From Amphibalanus amphitrite (taxonomy: Eukaryota; Arthropoda; Thecostraca; Balanomorpha; Balanidae), in contig NW_024881868.1 of NCBI RefSeq assembly GCF_019059575.1, positions 496,001-560,000 of the forward strand: 64,000 nucleotides of DNA. Reading direction: 5' to 3'. Positions 1 through 12,520 of this stretch are shown in pieces. The notes beneath the pieces are model-generated. The model saw only the letters and a list, made by a program, of their open reading frames with translations. It was not told the origin of the DNA and ran no database searches. The translations under genes were made by a program, and so were the position numbers. Numbering within the stretch: position 1 is the first letter of the stretch; the number at the start of each line of letters is the position of its first letter.

Positions 1-2094
1 AGCAAAATGGCAGTTCAGGCAGGCCACTACCCCAAATCGGGCTACAGGCGACCGGCAGTCAGTGTGCACACCTAGAGAACAAACGTGCGGGCTAGATAAT
101 AGTGGCAAAATTAGGCATCACATCTGTGCACGGGAGTCCGTTAATGGTGCTGGGTTTAACTAGGCTGCATCAGCATCCCAAAAAAGCAATTTCACAACGC
201 GATCTGAAAAGCAGGCAGCTTCGGAAAGACGGAGTTAGTGGGGGGAATCCCGAAGCATAACAGGTTATAAAACACGCTAATTTCAGCCCCTAACTATACA
301 GTTGACCTACTCAACTCAGCTTCGAGGGATGCAGCCCCGAGTATGACAGGGCAAACAGGGCGGGGCAAACACCCGGCACACTGCAGCGGTGCGGAGGTGA
401 CATTAGTGATCAGCAAGGTTCTGCACCATCGGTCGGAGCTGGCAAAATCCAGGGAGCAGAATGCAGACAGGCAAGGGACGGAATGCAACCGATAGTCGGC
501 ATACAAAGGAGAGAGGGGAAAGGGACAAGTGGGTGGTCAGACTGAGGGGTACGGAAGACCTGCGGCGATTCAAAAATGTTCACCTGGATGGACCTAGAGA
601 TAGCTCCGAACTGGTCGACCACCGTCGCCTACCCCAGCTGCCACTTCAGACACACGCGGCCACAAGGAGAGGTATGTATTGGCAGCACGGTCCTGGCGGG
701 CGGCGAGGACATCGCGCGGTCCGCTGGTCTCGGGACTACACGGGACCAATGGTCCGACAGGTACCGACCAACATTGCCGCCAAGGTTACAGGGGAAACAA
801 CACAGATGCGACATACGCACAACTACCGCTCAAGAAGTGACTTCCTTCTTGTGACACTATTTTGATTAATGTGTAACACACAAATATCATACATCAGCAC
901 CTGCAGCACGACTATATTTGTTAGCAGACATATATAACATGAACGGCGGTAGGAAGGGACGATAGAATCGGAGTTAGTTGAGTCCTCGGGAGTCTGACTG
1001 AGAATGGAGGGGCACATGATGCGGCAACTGTGATATGGATAGTTACCCTGCGGCAGGTAGAATGCGCCTGAGCCTAGACTGAACGCTATACCGAGGGAAG
1101 GACAGGCTGTTACTGAGACACACTGAACGTATCACTGAGGAAGCACCAGATGAGTAGTGTACGCAGTATGTACGTTAGTATTCTGAATTAGCCGATTGGA
1201 GCTGGACTGGCTGCCTGTCACGTATGACAGTTCTGGCGGCGTGCCGCAGTGTCGCTCTGGGAAATCGATGGCCGATGCGGCCCGACTCGCCGGCTGCCAG
1301 CACCTCGGGCAGCTCGGCTGACTCGGAGAGACATCCTACGACAACAGCCGGCGCCGGGAGCCAATCACGGCGGCCGCCGGCGCCGGCCCGGACCGCATAC
1401 CTCGGGCAGCCACGCCCAGATGATCGTCCACATATATCGGAGTATTGCTCTGAAGTGGCAAACAAAAAACCGCCAGCCTCCCGCCGTCCGTCCGACCACG
1501 TTCCAGGATCAGATTATCACAATTGTAGCCCCATCAGCCCAGTAATCGGCTATCTTAGCGAGACGATAATAGTTTCAGCTGAGGGACAAAACAAACGCGG
1601 GCGTGTACCACTACAGTGCCGCCCTCTCTCGTGACGTTTGCACTCCTAAACGTCAGCTATTTCTGGGGACAGACAACAGGCATGCACACTCACATACACG
1701 CACACACAAACCCAGAGGCGCCCGGCTGTCGAGTCACGTCACCGAACACTGTCAACCCTGAGAGATCTGACCGCCTCGCTGACTGGAAGGGCGCAACACT
1801 GAACGGAGGGGGAGGGCGGCCACCAGTCTGAACCTGCAGGCTGCAAAATCGCCGTGTCGCCAGTCACACAGGCAGCTTCTCGGGTTAAACCGGTTACATG
1901 ATCGGGCTCTGTGGAACAGCCTAACGTCCGGAGTCCCGTCTCAAAGCAGCGACTAGAACTGAAGCCTGCGGGGACTCGGACGCAGTGTAACGAACCAGAC
2001 GGCGCCCCTGTCGGTCCGTCCCTCCCTCACAGCCTGTTCACGGGCAGGGCGGGCCGCCTCAGAGGGTCCCCAGGCCCCGGTGTTGGAGGCCCGC
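1..2094. other. No recognised gene (downstream of TAB2-like gene)
   Basis: No reading frame here resembles a known protein, and the open frames are short and overlap on both strands. A CA-rich microsatellite-like patch lies near 1680-1710. The stretch may hold 3' untranslated sequence or a further small exon of the minus-strand gene that follows, but no acceptor and stop pair could be chosen with confidence. Confidence 0.5.
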
Positions 2095-5000
2095 TCAGAG
2101 GGTCCCCAGCCGGTACTGGAGGCCCGCCCGGCCGCCCCCGCCCCCGCCGCTGCCGGCCGAGCCGTCCGACTCCGGCCAGCTACAGTAGGTGCTGCGGACG
2201 GCAGCGCGCGGCGCACCGCCCGCCGGGTGGCAATAGCAGGCCGAATGGAGGGCGGCCGGCGCCGAGCCGCCCGGCGCGGCGGCCGGCACGGGCGCGGCGG
2301 CCGCCGGCGTACCTGTCAGCGGCCGCGGCATCTCGCACTGCTCGCAGGCGGACATGGCCGGGTGGTTGTGGAACGTGCACGCGCTGCACTCCCACGGCGG
2401 GCCCTCGCCCACATCCTCCGGGTCGGCACCTGTGCAGAGAGTACACCGGTTAGTGACACAATGGCACCTACGCAGAGTAGCCTGTCGCTCATATACCGAT
2501 ACCCTGATACACAACATCTCTTCAGCGGGCAAATTGAGAGTACACAGATCCACACATCGGAAAAGGCTTCTGCCATCAAAAACTCATCAGGCCCTACAAA
2601 CATTGATCAGTCAGTAACTAGGTATTGTCTAACAGACACCTCACATCATTCCGAGCCGCCCGGGAACTGACGGCGGGATCGGACCACGTGCCCGACCACC
2701 GCGTGTGTTGTCCGGATTCCGCAGCCACGATTGGTGGTGCGAGCGCCCCCTGTCCTCAACGGCACCCCTTGAACCACCAGGCGATACGCGGCACTAGGCA
2801 CTACATCGAGTGATGTGACGGACGTCTGACAAGACTAAGCAAACTGACGGAGCCTTAATCCCTGCAGCAGATCTTAGACACACAAATGCGTCTTTGAGTG
2901 GCACAAGCCACGCAACTGGGCACGGCCCTGTATCACCGCAGTGCCGAGTCAGGGAGACGGGCGGTCCGTCTGTTACTCGCGAGGGTGGCGCTGGCTGGCG
3001 GTTATGGGCAGCCGTGCGCGGTTTTCGCCGAGTTCTCACGCGTACGGTTCTCACCTGACTGAGTATGTCGCAGTGTCGACACCCCGCTGCTGGAACTGGC
3101 AGAGCTCCGACGGACTGTGGACCAACGCGATAGGACGGTTACACGCTGGCGACCAACAGACCACAAGCATAAGACAAACAGGAAATTAAGTACAACTACA
3201 AAGAGTTCAAAAGTCGATGGTAACCGGTAATATTGAGAAGTGTAAGGCTACGAAATTCAGCAGATAAAACGGACATGATGCTCAGATGCTTGTAAGTACC
3301 AATTGCAGGTAAACACCAGTTTTGCATAGTTGAGTTTTACGTTAAGAACATTTTGAAATAGGCACAAATGTGGAACAAACAGAAAAGGGGACTCAAAGAA
3401 ACAACACTTCTAAAATCCCACTCTTTAGAGTTTCGATCACTAATCGTCACTTGTTTTCTTTGCCAATGGTGACAACCAATCTATTCTCCCTTCTACCCTT
3501 CCAACCTCTCCATCTCACTCAGTGGACTCTCACATCACCGGTACCCACTCTCCCTCGTTCACTGGCTGCCCCAGCCCCCTGTCCCTCCATCCCTCCACCG
3601 GGGCCCCGGCCGCCCACCTTGCTGTGCTGTCCGCAGCTCCTGTATCTCGGTCACCATGCGATCACACTCCCGGCGCAGGCGGTGGTTCGACTCTGCCCAC
3701 CGGAGACGGTTATCCACCTGACAGAGAGGCGGTCAACTGTTACACAACAGACAGCAGATACACACCATGTGCGAGACTGGCCTGGAGAGTCAAGATGATG
3801 AAGAATACGGAATCACCTGAGCGATACACAATACACATCTTAAGATATAAACGATAAGCACTGAGAGCTCATGCGGTTTCCTAGAGACCCCACAGTTGTC
3901 CCCATCCCCCCCCCCCCCCCCCATGAGTTTCTCCAGTCCAAAAGAGCAGTCCCCAGCTAACCAAAACTCTCCAGCTCACCAGGGCTCCCCCTGGCTCGCC
4001 AGAGCTCCCCACCAGGCTCCCCCACAGCCCACCAGGCTCCCCCACAGCCCACCAGGCCCCCCACAGCTCACCCGGCTCCCCACAGCTCACCGGAGCTCCC
4101 CCACAGCTCACCGGAGCTCCCCACAGCAGCTCACCAGGGGTGCTGCTGGCACACTCTCCAGCCGCCGGGTCAGGTCGGCCGTCTCCGCATTCAGACGGTC
4201 CCAGAGGCGCCGGGTGCGATCCAGCTCCAGCCGCAGGCGACCGCACGCCTCGTGCTGCAGCCGCAGTCGCTCTGAGGGGTGACAGTGACCGTGCCCGTCA
4301 CAGAGCTGATGTGGAACAATGCCTACTGAACGTGTCAACAGCCGCTCTGAGAAAAGTTTGAACTTTTCTTGGACTTGGTTTTACTTGGATGTTTTAGTTT
4401 CACCAGGGAAGTGTGTATGTCTTGTATGTGAATATAAATAGTGCCAAGCCTGGTAAACAAAATAAGTAATTGCATCTTCGGTACTGGGTCATAAAGCAAA
4501 TTGCTTGTTTTTTTTTCATGAAAACGATCAGCTACTCGTATAAAGTAAAAAACCATGATAACTCATATTACCCAACACTTATATTTGCAGCGTGCACCCG
4601 TACCGTTGACTGTGTCGGGCTGTCGTTGGACGGCTGGTCCGTACCTGCACTGCTCTGTCGCTCCTGTACAGAGGTCGCCGCCGGCGCCGCTGGGGCGACC
4701 ACTCTGACCGGGGACGGCGGCCGAGGGACCGACACGGCGGGCCAGGCCCCTGCCGGCTGCTGCCGCTGGCTGGCTGGGGACTGGTACGGTCCATGTGGCG
4801 GCTCATACAGGGTGGCAGACGGCTGGTACGGCCCGGCAGGGGCAGCCGGCCAGCCTGTGGATGGAAAAGACTGGCCTCCAGGTGGATGATACTGACTGGT
4901 AGAAGGCTGATACTGGTTGGTAGATGGCTGGTACTGACTGGTAGATGGCTGGTAGTGACTGGTAGATGGGATATATTGACCGACAGATGGCTGGTACGGA

Positions 5001-5308
5001 CTGGAAGACGGCAGGTACTCGGCGGTCAGGCCGGAGCCGGACTGGTAGTGGCTCGGGGACAGCTGCGGGCCGGGCCGCTGCCCGAGGCCGGCCGGCGGCT
5101 GCGGCGGACTGACAGACACCGAGTACACGACAGCAGGCTCCGGTGGCCGGTACTGGCTCTGGGAGAGGAGCGGGACGGGCCGCGGCGGGGCCGCCTGGTG
5201 GGCCAACAGCGCCGACACGGGCCGGCCGCCGATCCGCACATCGCCCATCTGCGCGGTCAGCTCCAGCAGGTCGGGCTCGTCGGCGCCCGAGGGACGCTCT
5301 GGCTGCAA
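2095..5308 (-). CDS. TAB2/TAB3-like TAK1-binding adaptor, 3' four exons (5' end not found)
   Basis: TAB2/TAB3 proteins bind K63-linked ubiquitin through a C-terminal NZF finger and TAK1 through a coiled-coil region, carrying TNF/IL-1/IMD-type signals to NF-kB and JNK in the cytosol. Four minus-strand exons fit with matching phases: 5308-4645 (proline/serine/tyrosine-rich, with a seven-residue YQPSTSQ-type tandem repeat), 4271-4135 and 3717-3618 (charged coiled coil), and 2429 onward (NZF). The finger reads [22 protein letters not shown], with four cysteines and the TF pair typical of TAB NZFs. All junctions have GT donors and AG acceptors after pyrimidine tracts. After the finger the frame is open to a stop at 2095, adding an Ala/Gly-rich tail unlike known TABs; alternatively a CAG/GTACGC donor at 2312 leads to an unseen last exon. 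The N-terminal CUE domain was not found in the window. Family call confident; the ends are not. Confidence 0.83.
3900..4134. repeat. Intronic minisatellite of about 20 bp that repeats the splice donor
   Basis: The intron after the first coiled-coil exon starts as a tandem array. On the minus strand, units read roughly GGTGAGCTGTGGGGGAGCTC, then drift to CTGGTGGGCTGTGGGGGAGC. The genuine donor (CTG then GTGAGC at 4134) is the first unit of the array. A 16-base C run at 3906-3922 follows. The open frames across it are by-products of the repeat. Confidence 0.8.
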
Positions 5309-7180
5309 CTGGGAAGGGAACGGCGGGTCATTGAACAGTAAACGCCATTCTGAGTTCTGTTTGTCCTTGATATGTAAGCATCATTTTAAATGGGTACTAT
5401 CGACTACAGCAAATTGATATTAATCCAAAGGACTGTAAATGGAGTTCATGATGACTTACAGTGTCTCACTGAACTCTTGAGCAGGATACTGAGAAGTGGC
5501 ATTTTAAGTCTCAAGTAAAAAATGCATATTATTTATTCATAACATCATAAACTTAGAATACTATATATTTTACAGATATCCCTTAAAGAGAAACAAGAAA
5601 AGGATCATATACCACATCGATGATAATAACAACTGTCAAAGAATTACAACATACTGTAGCTTTTCCCTACAGCATAACTATTAACTATCATTACCCACCT
5701 CATGCATGATCTCCATTCAATTTCAAGCAGCAGTCCAGGACTTCCAGATGACACAATTCCTCTGCTCCTACACTGCCATATTATAATGTGTACCAAAGTG
5801 AGTAGCCAGTTGTGTAGCTCTTGAAGTCCTAGGAAAACAAAAGAATGTCAGTTAGTTTGATGGATTCTCTTAATGTGACAACAAAATGAACCCAGGACTG
5901 AGGACAGATTAGGGGTAGACTTCTGCCTACTGCATGTTTTTCTTCTGGTGTGTGCTGTCATTTTCCGATCTGTGTGTCAACATTCAACAGGTGAGCTGAA
6001 TGTATTGCACACACTTCTTAGAAATATTGAGCTCATATAAAAAATGTCCAGGAAGAAAACCAGATCACCTTAAGTGACCTAAAATTGCACATGGAAACAC
6101 AGCTTAAGCAGTTACCTAAACATATTGCAGTGGCTGGAGAAAGATTGAAAACTTTTTAATCAAAGAAAGAAACATAATTATTAAATGAAGTTTATTTATG
6201 ACAGAATTCATATTTATTGCTTTTTTGGCAATACAATACTTTGAGCTCTTCATAGTTCTTCAATGACTCATTGTTCAGGTGTTCATTGTGCTGAAGTCAA
6301 ATGAAATATCATCAATGATCAAGGTGAAGGGCCACCATCTGCTTTTCATTTTGGTCAAAAGCTTTTGATCACTTTGATAGAATGAAACATATTCAATAGG
6401 TAACAAAGATGTAAGATGGTATTAAGTGATGCAACATTCATAATGTAGGTAGGTGCTGGGCCAAAAATGTTAATAACACTGGTGGATCCAAGAGGGTCCA
6501 ACCAAGCCAATGTCAGGACTAAGGGCGGCCAGAACATGATTTGCCCCCCTCCCAATTAGAATTCGCCATTTAAAATCTCTTCTCTGCAATTAACAAATAT
6601 GACAACATGCGTGGGATCCAGGCATCAAAGAGCCATTCGCATTCGGTCCATATCATAGGTGTCGCCATGAGATCTTGACACCAATACCAGAATCACTCAC
6701 ACTTTAACCAAAAATTTATTCAAACCAATGGTGGTAACACTTTGATACAATGACATCAACATACAAATAATTGTAATGGAAGTTAAGTGCATGGCTACCT
6801 CATCGAACGGTATGTACATTTTATGTGATAATTATGTGACAAGAATGCCTATTTTTAGATTAACACCGACTTGGACTCCAAGGGCCCTGCAGATATTCAA
6901 TCCCCAACAGATACAAATCAGTTGGGCAAACTAGACCTTTGGAATCAAAATATGGAGGCATCAAAAGATTGATTCCTTTTGGGCATAAATGCAGACCATT
7001 TCTAACTTACCAATCACATAAAAATAAGAGAGTGTTTCAAGAAGGAGCATGCCTGATCTTGAACAGAAATGCTTGAACTATCTCCTAAGCAAAATAATAC
7101 TGCTCCTATCATAACAATTTGAATTCTATAGGTAGTGAAAGGCAATCAAGGAATTGATTCACTTTAAACAGATAATCATA
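5309..7180. other. AT-rich non-coding stretch
   Basis: No convincing exon is seen. The sequence is AT-rich and probably belongs to the upstream intron of the TAB2-like gene or to intergenic DNA. From about 6880 to 7180 it carries sequence repeated in inverted orientation near 8651-8708, so the palindrome that follows sits inside a larger inverted repeat. Confidence 0.5.
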
Positions 7181-8035
7181 ATATCAGTTGGGGGAGGTTT
7201 GGTCAATGGTTGTCATTTTTAGCACATGCCATTTTTGGCAACCATGTGCTAAAAATGACAACGCTATCAGCTATTTTTAGCAACGATGAAGCCGATTTCA
7301 CTCCTCAGCGAGGAAATCACGATTTTGGAAATACAAGCACTGATTTTGGAAAAGAAGTGCTGCCACCTGGTGCAAGAAGAAGAAACCAGCTTTAATATGG
7401 CCGTTGTTTGTATGGTAGTCCAACGTTGAAGTATACCCTTTTTTGTGGCCCGAAGTTGGAACTTTAAATTGAAGCATCCGAAAATGATCGATATTGATCG
7501 AAATCATGATGTTGATGAAAAAAATAATATGTTAAGTTGAGAGAGGAGGCCATTTTATCCAGATGCGGTGGTTTACTTCTTGAAATTATTTTTGCTTACG
7601 ACGACTGCCATGTAATGAGGGATAATTAGCAGCCGTCATTAGCAAAAATAATTTCAAGAAGTAAACTACTGCATCTGGATAAAATGGCCTCCTCTCTCAA
7701 CTTAAAATATTATTTTTTTCATCAACATCATGTTTTTGATCAATATCGATCATTTTCGGATGCTTCAATTTTAAGTTCCAACTTCAGGCCACAAAACAAA
7801 CTACCATACAAATAACAGGCATATTAAAGCTGGATTCTTCGTCTTGCACCAGGTGGCAGCACTTCTTTTCCAAAATCAGTGTTTATCTTTCCAAAATCTT
7901 CATTTCCTCGCTGAGGAGTGAAATCGGCCTCATCGTTGTCAAAAATAGCAGAATCGTTGTCATTTTTAGCACGTGTGACAAAAATAGCACGTGCTAAAAA
8001 TGACAACGATTGACCAAACCTCCCCCGACTGATAT
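7181..8035. repeat. 855-bp imperfect palindrome (foldback-type element)
   Basis: The left arm from 7181 and the right arm ending at 8035 are reverse complements with scattered differences, meeting near 7608 with a loop of only a few tens of bases. Arm ends read ATATCAGTTGGGGGAGG and its complement CCTCCCCCGACTGATAT. Each arm contains a 60-61 codon open frame (7210-7395 plus; 7824-8006 minus) encoding related peptides sharing NDEADFTPQRGN and DFGKEVLPPGARRR. No transposase is visible. The shared peptide follows from arm homology and need not be translated. Confidence 0.8.
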
Positions 8036-9844
8036 TGATTCCCCATCAGCTGGCTTATCATTATTTTGATTCACAGGTAATGTTAACAGATAGGCAACAA
8101 TGACTTGCAAGAATACAGCATTTATCTTGCTATTATTCTCATTTAGTGGTATCCTCAGCACCACAACTGATACCTATAGCATTGTTGTACTTTACCTTCA
8201 CTACATTTGATAACAATTCACAATTTATAAATGTCAAGAATACAAAAACTGAAGCAACAGGTAAAAACCATATAAATAATATAAAAGCACTACATCAATG
8301 ATAATTAGGGGTTTAAAAATTTCATTTTGCCATTTTACACAAATACTGATTGGTTAGTATGTGATTCATGATACCAAAATAACATACAGTGTGATTTCCT
8401 CAAAACAGCTTTTACGTGATGGACAGTGGCTCTGTCTTTTTCCCATTCACAAGGCCAAAGGGACAATTTCTTAGCTTTGAGGTAACACTTTTTGGAAACC
8501 TACCACATTTTTCTACCTTTTAAAAGAAATGTCTCACCGTCATGGGCCTTTTTTCAACCGTAACGATTCATTTGAAGTCAAAAGCGTACCCAAATGAATC
8601 AAAAAATTTATTCCATGCCCATATTTGGTCATGGCTCCTCCCACCAGAATCAAATTATTGATGCCTCCATATTTTGATTCCAAAAGTCTAGTTTGCCCAA
8701 CTGAAATTCTTGTTCTTGTTCTTGTTGGATAAGGGCGCGTAGCAGTCAGGGATCAAGCGTCTATCTTCTTTCTTCTCTCACTGGGTGAGCAGATACAAAT
8801 TGAAACAAGTGGGAAAACGAAAATAATAACACCAGTCACCAACACAACGCACACAAAGCACACAGCATTGAGCACAACATTAGGCAAGGCTATATGCATA
8901 TACCCTGATATGCATAAGGCACGGACAGAAATGAAAGCCATTAATGGCGCAGCTGCTACGAACCCTTAAGCATGCAGCAGCCAATTTATTAAATATTAAA
9001 AACAAGGGGCCATATCTTGTCTATTCTTTATGAAGATAGTGGAGATTGCTAAAAAAAATAGCTTCAAACAAAGCTAACTAAAAATTAAGCGTTTAATGAT
9101 CGGTATTCAGCTTGTGTAGAAACCAAGCAGAAAACACCATCAAGGGTTTTCTCACGGTGACTATAAATATATAAGGACTATAAAATGACTATAAAATTCA
9201 CTGTTTGCAGACTGCAATGACTGCAGTGCACTATTAGCAGACAGAGCGGACAGAGCTAGCACGAGAACTTTTGGTCCGCTCGCAGTCCGGTTATGTTTTT
9301 TATGCTTTGTGTCACCAAACAGAATCACTTTAAAAAACAATTTCCTTGTGTGAATTATTTTTGCAACGCATAGTCCAGTGATTTTACTCTGGCCGAGTCG
9401 GAGCATAGACCCGGGAACAGAGGGGGCAGCGGGGGCGCCTGCCCCCCCAACTTGAGAGCCGAGGGGGCGGCGCCCCCTCAACATTGAGGCAGCGAGAAAA
9501 GACCTTTCCTCCCTTTTCCGGACTTTTTTCCTTCTTGTTTCCTTCATACATACATCTAAGCATCAACACATGGCATTTTCCTTGTCATCTGAATGGTTTC
9601 AGCTGATACAGTAGGTATCGATTTGACAACATCTGCTATTGACTATTGTCATCCCGCTTTGATTTGGGCCTGATCGTGGCCATAAGTTTGGCAGGCCAGA
9701 TTTTATACTGCACCAGCTTGAGTCAACTTTGAGAAATGCATAACGTAGGTACAACGGTGGTAAAATCGTTGCTATTATAGGTATGACACAGTTTACCCCC
9801 TCCGGATGTGATGGAGGGGTGTGGGGCAATGAGTGCACTGACGT
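8036..9844. other. Non-coding, repeat-derived stretch
   Basis: No gene was recognised. It includes the outer arm copy at 8651-8708 (inverse of about 6922-6985), a short TTCTTG microsatellite near 8708-8730, and a G/C-run segment at 9405-9480 whose flanks (cccgggaac, ccccccaacttga) recur near 10690-10725. Confidence 0.45.
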
Positions 9845-10640
9845 GGCGCTCTCGGAGGGCCGGTATGGGATTAAAGCTCAGCGACACTAAGGGCTTGTGT
9901 GGTGCCTTCGGTTATCGGTAGCACCCTCAGAATCACCGGCGTAGGGCCCTCAGAGCCGCCGGTAAGGGGCCTTTAGAGGCACTGGTGTGGGGCCGCCATG
10001 CAGGTGCCGGTGTGGGCGCTCAGATGTGCTAGTGTGATTCTCTCAGAGGCGCCGATGAGCCATGAGGGTCCTTACAAGTTACAGGCGTTGCTGTGGATCC
10101 TCATAGACGGCGCGGTGGTGTGGGGCCGTTACAGACGGGTGTGGGGCCTTTAGTGCTGCTGACGCGAACTCTCTACAAGCCGGCAGGGAGTCTCAGTGAC
10201 CGGCAAGGGGACCTTTCGCCGGCAGAAGAAGTCCTGTGGGGTCCTTAGAGACAGGCCCTCATAGGCGCCGACAAGGGCCCCACAGTTGCCGTTATGGGGC
10301 CCTCAAGAAAATTAAGTGTGGGACCATCACAGGCGGGAAATGCCCCTAGAACTGGCACCTCATAGGCCGGTAAGACCTCTCAGAGGCCAGTAACGGGCCT
10401 TTGGAGATCACCGAGGTGTCCTTAAAAGCCGCAAGAGGCCCTCAGACGCCGGCGTCGGACCCTTATGGAGATCTAAGTGTGGCTATTTAGGGCCCATGAG
10501 GTGCTCTGACGAGCCCCATGGGGCTCTTCTGAGTAGAAATATGGCCATCGTTAACTCTCAACGGTCAAATGGCGCCGCAGGGCCCCTCGGACACGAGAGT
10601 CCCCTTTATCCCGATGGGGGGGGGGGTACGTGTCCCCTTA
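9845..10640. repeat. Strongly decayed minisatellite, unit about 23-28 bp
   Basis: Phrases such as GCCGGTGTGGGGCC followed by CTCAGAGGC recur with many substitutions and variable spacing (for example cggcgtagggccctcagagc, cggtaaggggcctttagaggc, ctggtgtggggccgccatgc). The stretch is GC-rich against AT-rich surroundings. The array is old, and unit boundaries cannot be fixed by eye. A run of ten or more G lies at about 10616-10626 at its end. Confidence 0.55.
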
Positions 10641-10779
10641 AACCCCTAGCTACGCCACTGTTTCATATGCATCATGTCAGGTATTTTAGGCTCGCCCCCC
10701 CAACTTGAAAATCGTTCCCGGGCCCCTGAGTCGGAGTGCGGTCTCGGCTCCTGGGCCACGTAGCAGCACGCGGCAATCG

Positions 10780-12520
10780 AAAGAGCGTCAAAAATATGGA
10801 AAAAACACTCAGGTCATTTTTAAGGTCAGGTCAAAGGTCAGGTCACCAGAGGTCATCAAAGGTCAAATTTAGTCCATTTCAATAATTTTGGAAAATGCCA
10901 ACGGCTAACTCGGGAACCAATAGAGCTACAGCGCCGCGGAAAAGCGCATTCGATAGCCCCTTTTACAGACCTTTCTGACTAATGTTCTCAGATTTAAACC
11001 TCAAGTCAACGGTTTAGCCTCAAGAGGGCAAAAACTAAAAATAACCGTTTTTACGAAAAATGTTTCTCGGCAATAACTTTTGACTCAAGAGAGCCACGAC
11101 ATTAATTTTGGCAGCATCGTGTTTCTCTCGTCGAAAGGCGTCGAATGAACCAATTGTCGACCTTGAAAGGTCATTTTGAAAATTTGGCCTTTGGTCAAGG
11201 TCATGACCTGACCGGAAAGGGTCATGTTGCATATCAGTCGATCCGTATCGTCGATCTGAGCACATCTGACGTGTTTTCATCGCTCTAGCACGTCTCTATC
11301 AAAAGCTATAGCCAAAAAATTGCTGGTGACCGCTTGTGACCTGAGATGACCTCAGGGGCATACAGAGGGGTCACAGGTGCGTTTTTCTGATTCAGTGTGT
11401 TATGTTTACCGATGAACCGATAGGTAGGGGAGAGTGGGGCAAAGCGGCCACCCTAACGTTTCTAACGATGCCGACGCTTGATTTTTAAACTTGGAAAGAT
11501 TCTTTCTATACCAATGTGATCCCTATTAAATTGTCTTTTATTCCAACTGCGTTTCATTTCCAAAGGCGTTCACATATGGGAGATATTGACAAAACTTTAA
11601 ACCTATAGCATATTGGCCACTTTGCCCCATCCCTGAGGCAAAGCGGCCACTGGCGACTTCTCAAGTCCCGATATGAGAAACAGAATAGTTGCCTCATGCA
11701 CGACTAGGGTATTTGATGGTGACAAGTTTTAAGGGAAGATGGATGTTTACTTTGTTATCTTCCCACCTATTGCTAAACAAAGAAAGAATTTTCTTGGAAA
11801 AACATTTAATTGCATAATTTGGTAAGTCATGTAACCGAAAAGTGGCCAAGATGAATGCATGACGACACATTTGAATATAAATAATGTTTTTATCCAGATG
11901 GAAACAACTTATGGCCAATTGGGGGCTGGCCACTTTGCCCCGGCCGCTTTGCCCCGCGCATACCGTCCGAGACAAAAATATTCCAGCTCAGCTATTAGTG
12001 GGGTAAAAAGCATTAAAATTGGTAGAAGGCATGTACGATAACCACGCAATGCATGGACAAAAACGCTTATAAAAATTCCAAACGGTTATGGAATAAAATA
12101 ACAACTAAAAATTGTAAACATAATTGGTAACCTGGCAAGAAATGCTTTTCCGTGTTTCACAGAACAATGGCGATGGGCCTGAAACCCCGGTCTGGCTCAT
12201 TCGAACGACCGCAAAGAGAAGTATAATTGGAAATCATAAATTGGAACTGACGCCAGCTGTGGAGGGCTAAAACGATGGATGGCCGCTTTGCCCCGGGTGG
12301 CCGCTTTGCCCCACTCTCCCCTATTTGAGAGCGTTTTGAACGGCATTTGTCCAAAAGAGACGCATTTCAATTATCACCCATTGAATTATAATGGAGAGGT
12401 CGCAAAATTGACCTGACCTTAGGTCACATATCTAAAAAATCCGAGACATACATTTTATACATACTGTTACTCATATCAATCGCTGAAAGCTTTTTAAGTA
12501 ATAGTTCAGTCGGTGTAGCA
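10780..12520. repeat. Left arm of a large AGGTCA-rich inverted repeat
   Basis: The sequence at 10860-11430 and 12325-12500 is the reverse complement of about 16450-17270. Matching landmarks include the passage on the forced Gly/Ser-free text 'gccaacggctaactcggga' (10900 region) against its inverse near 17140-17160, and 'ggagaggtcgcaaaattgac' (12394) against its inverse near 16530. The arm is interrupted at 11427-12321 by a TA-flanked element that is absent from the other arm. It is rich in GGTCA/TGACC words. No coding capacity recognised. Confidence 0.75.
11427..12321. mobile_element. TA-flanked inverted-repeat element, word family GGCAAAGCGGCC
   Basis: Terminal inverted repeats of about 27 bp begin GGGGAGAGTGGGGCAAAGCG on the left and mirror this exactly on the right, with TA on both sides (11425-11426 and 12322-12323), as in the Tc1/mariner/pogo group. 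The word GCAAAGCGGCC or its inverse recurs inside: an inverted pair at 11615-11650, a tandem pair at 11928-11956 and a tandem pair at the right end (12283-12312). No transposase is visible, so it is a non-autonomous (MITE-like) element of 895 bp. The inverted partner arm near 16610-16640 keeps the unoccupied site. Confidence 0.85.

Noticed and set aside
1224-1634. 136-codon plus-strand open frame
   Set aside because: Pro/Arg/Ser-rich, overlaps other equally long frames, and lacks motifs.
5700-5832. Possible upstream exon of the TAB2-like gene on the minus strand (open frame between a CCTAG acceptor and a GTGGGT or GTAATG donor)
   Set aside because: Phase fits the next exon only with the weaker donor, and the peptide has no resemblance to TAB proteins or a CUE domain.
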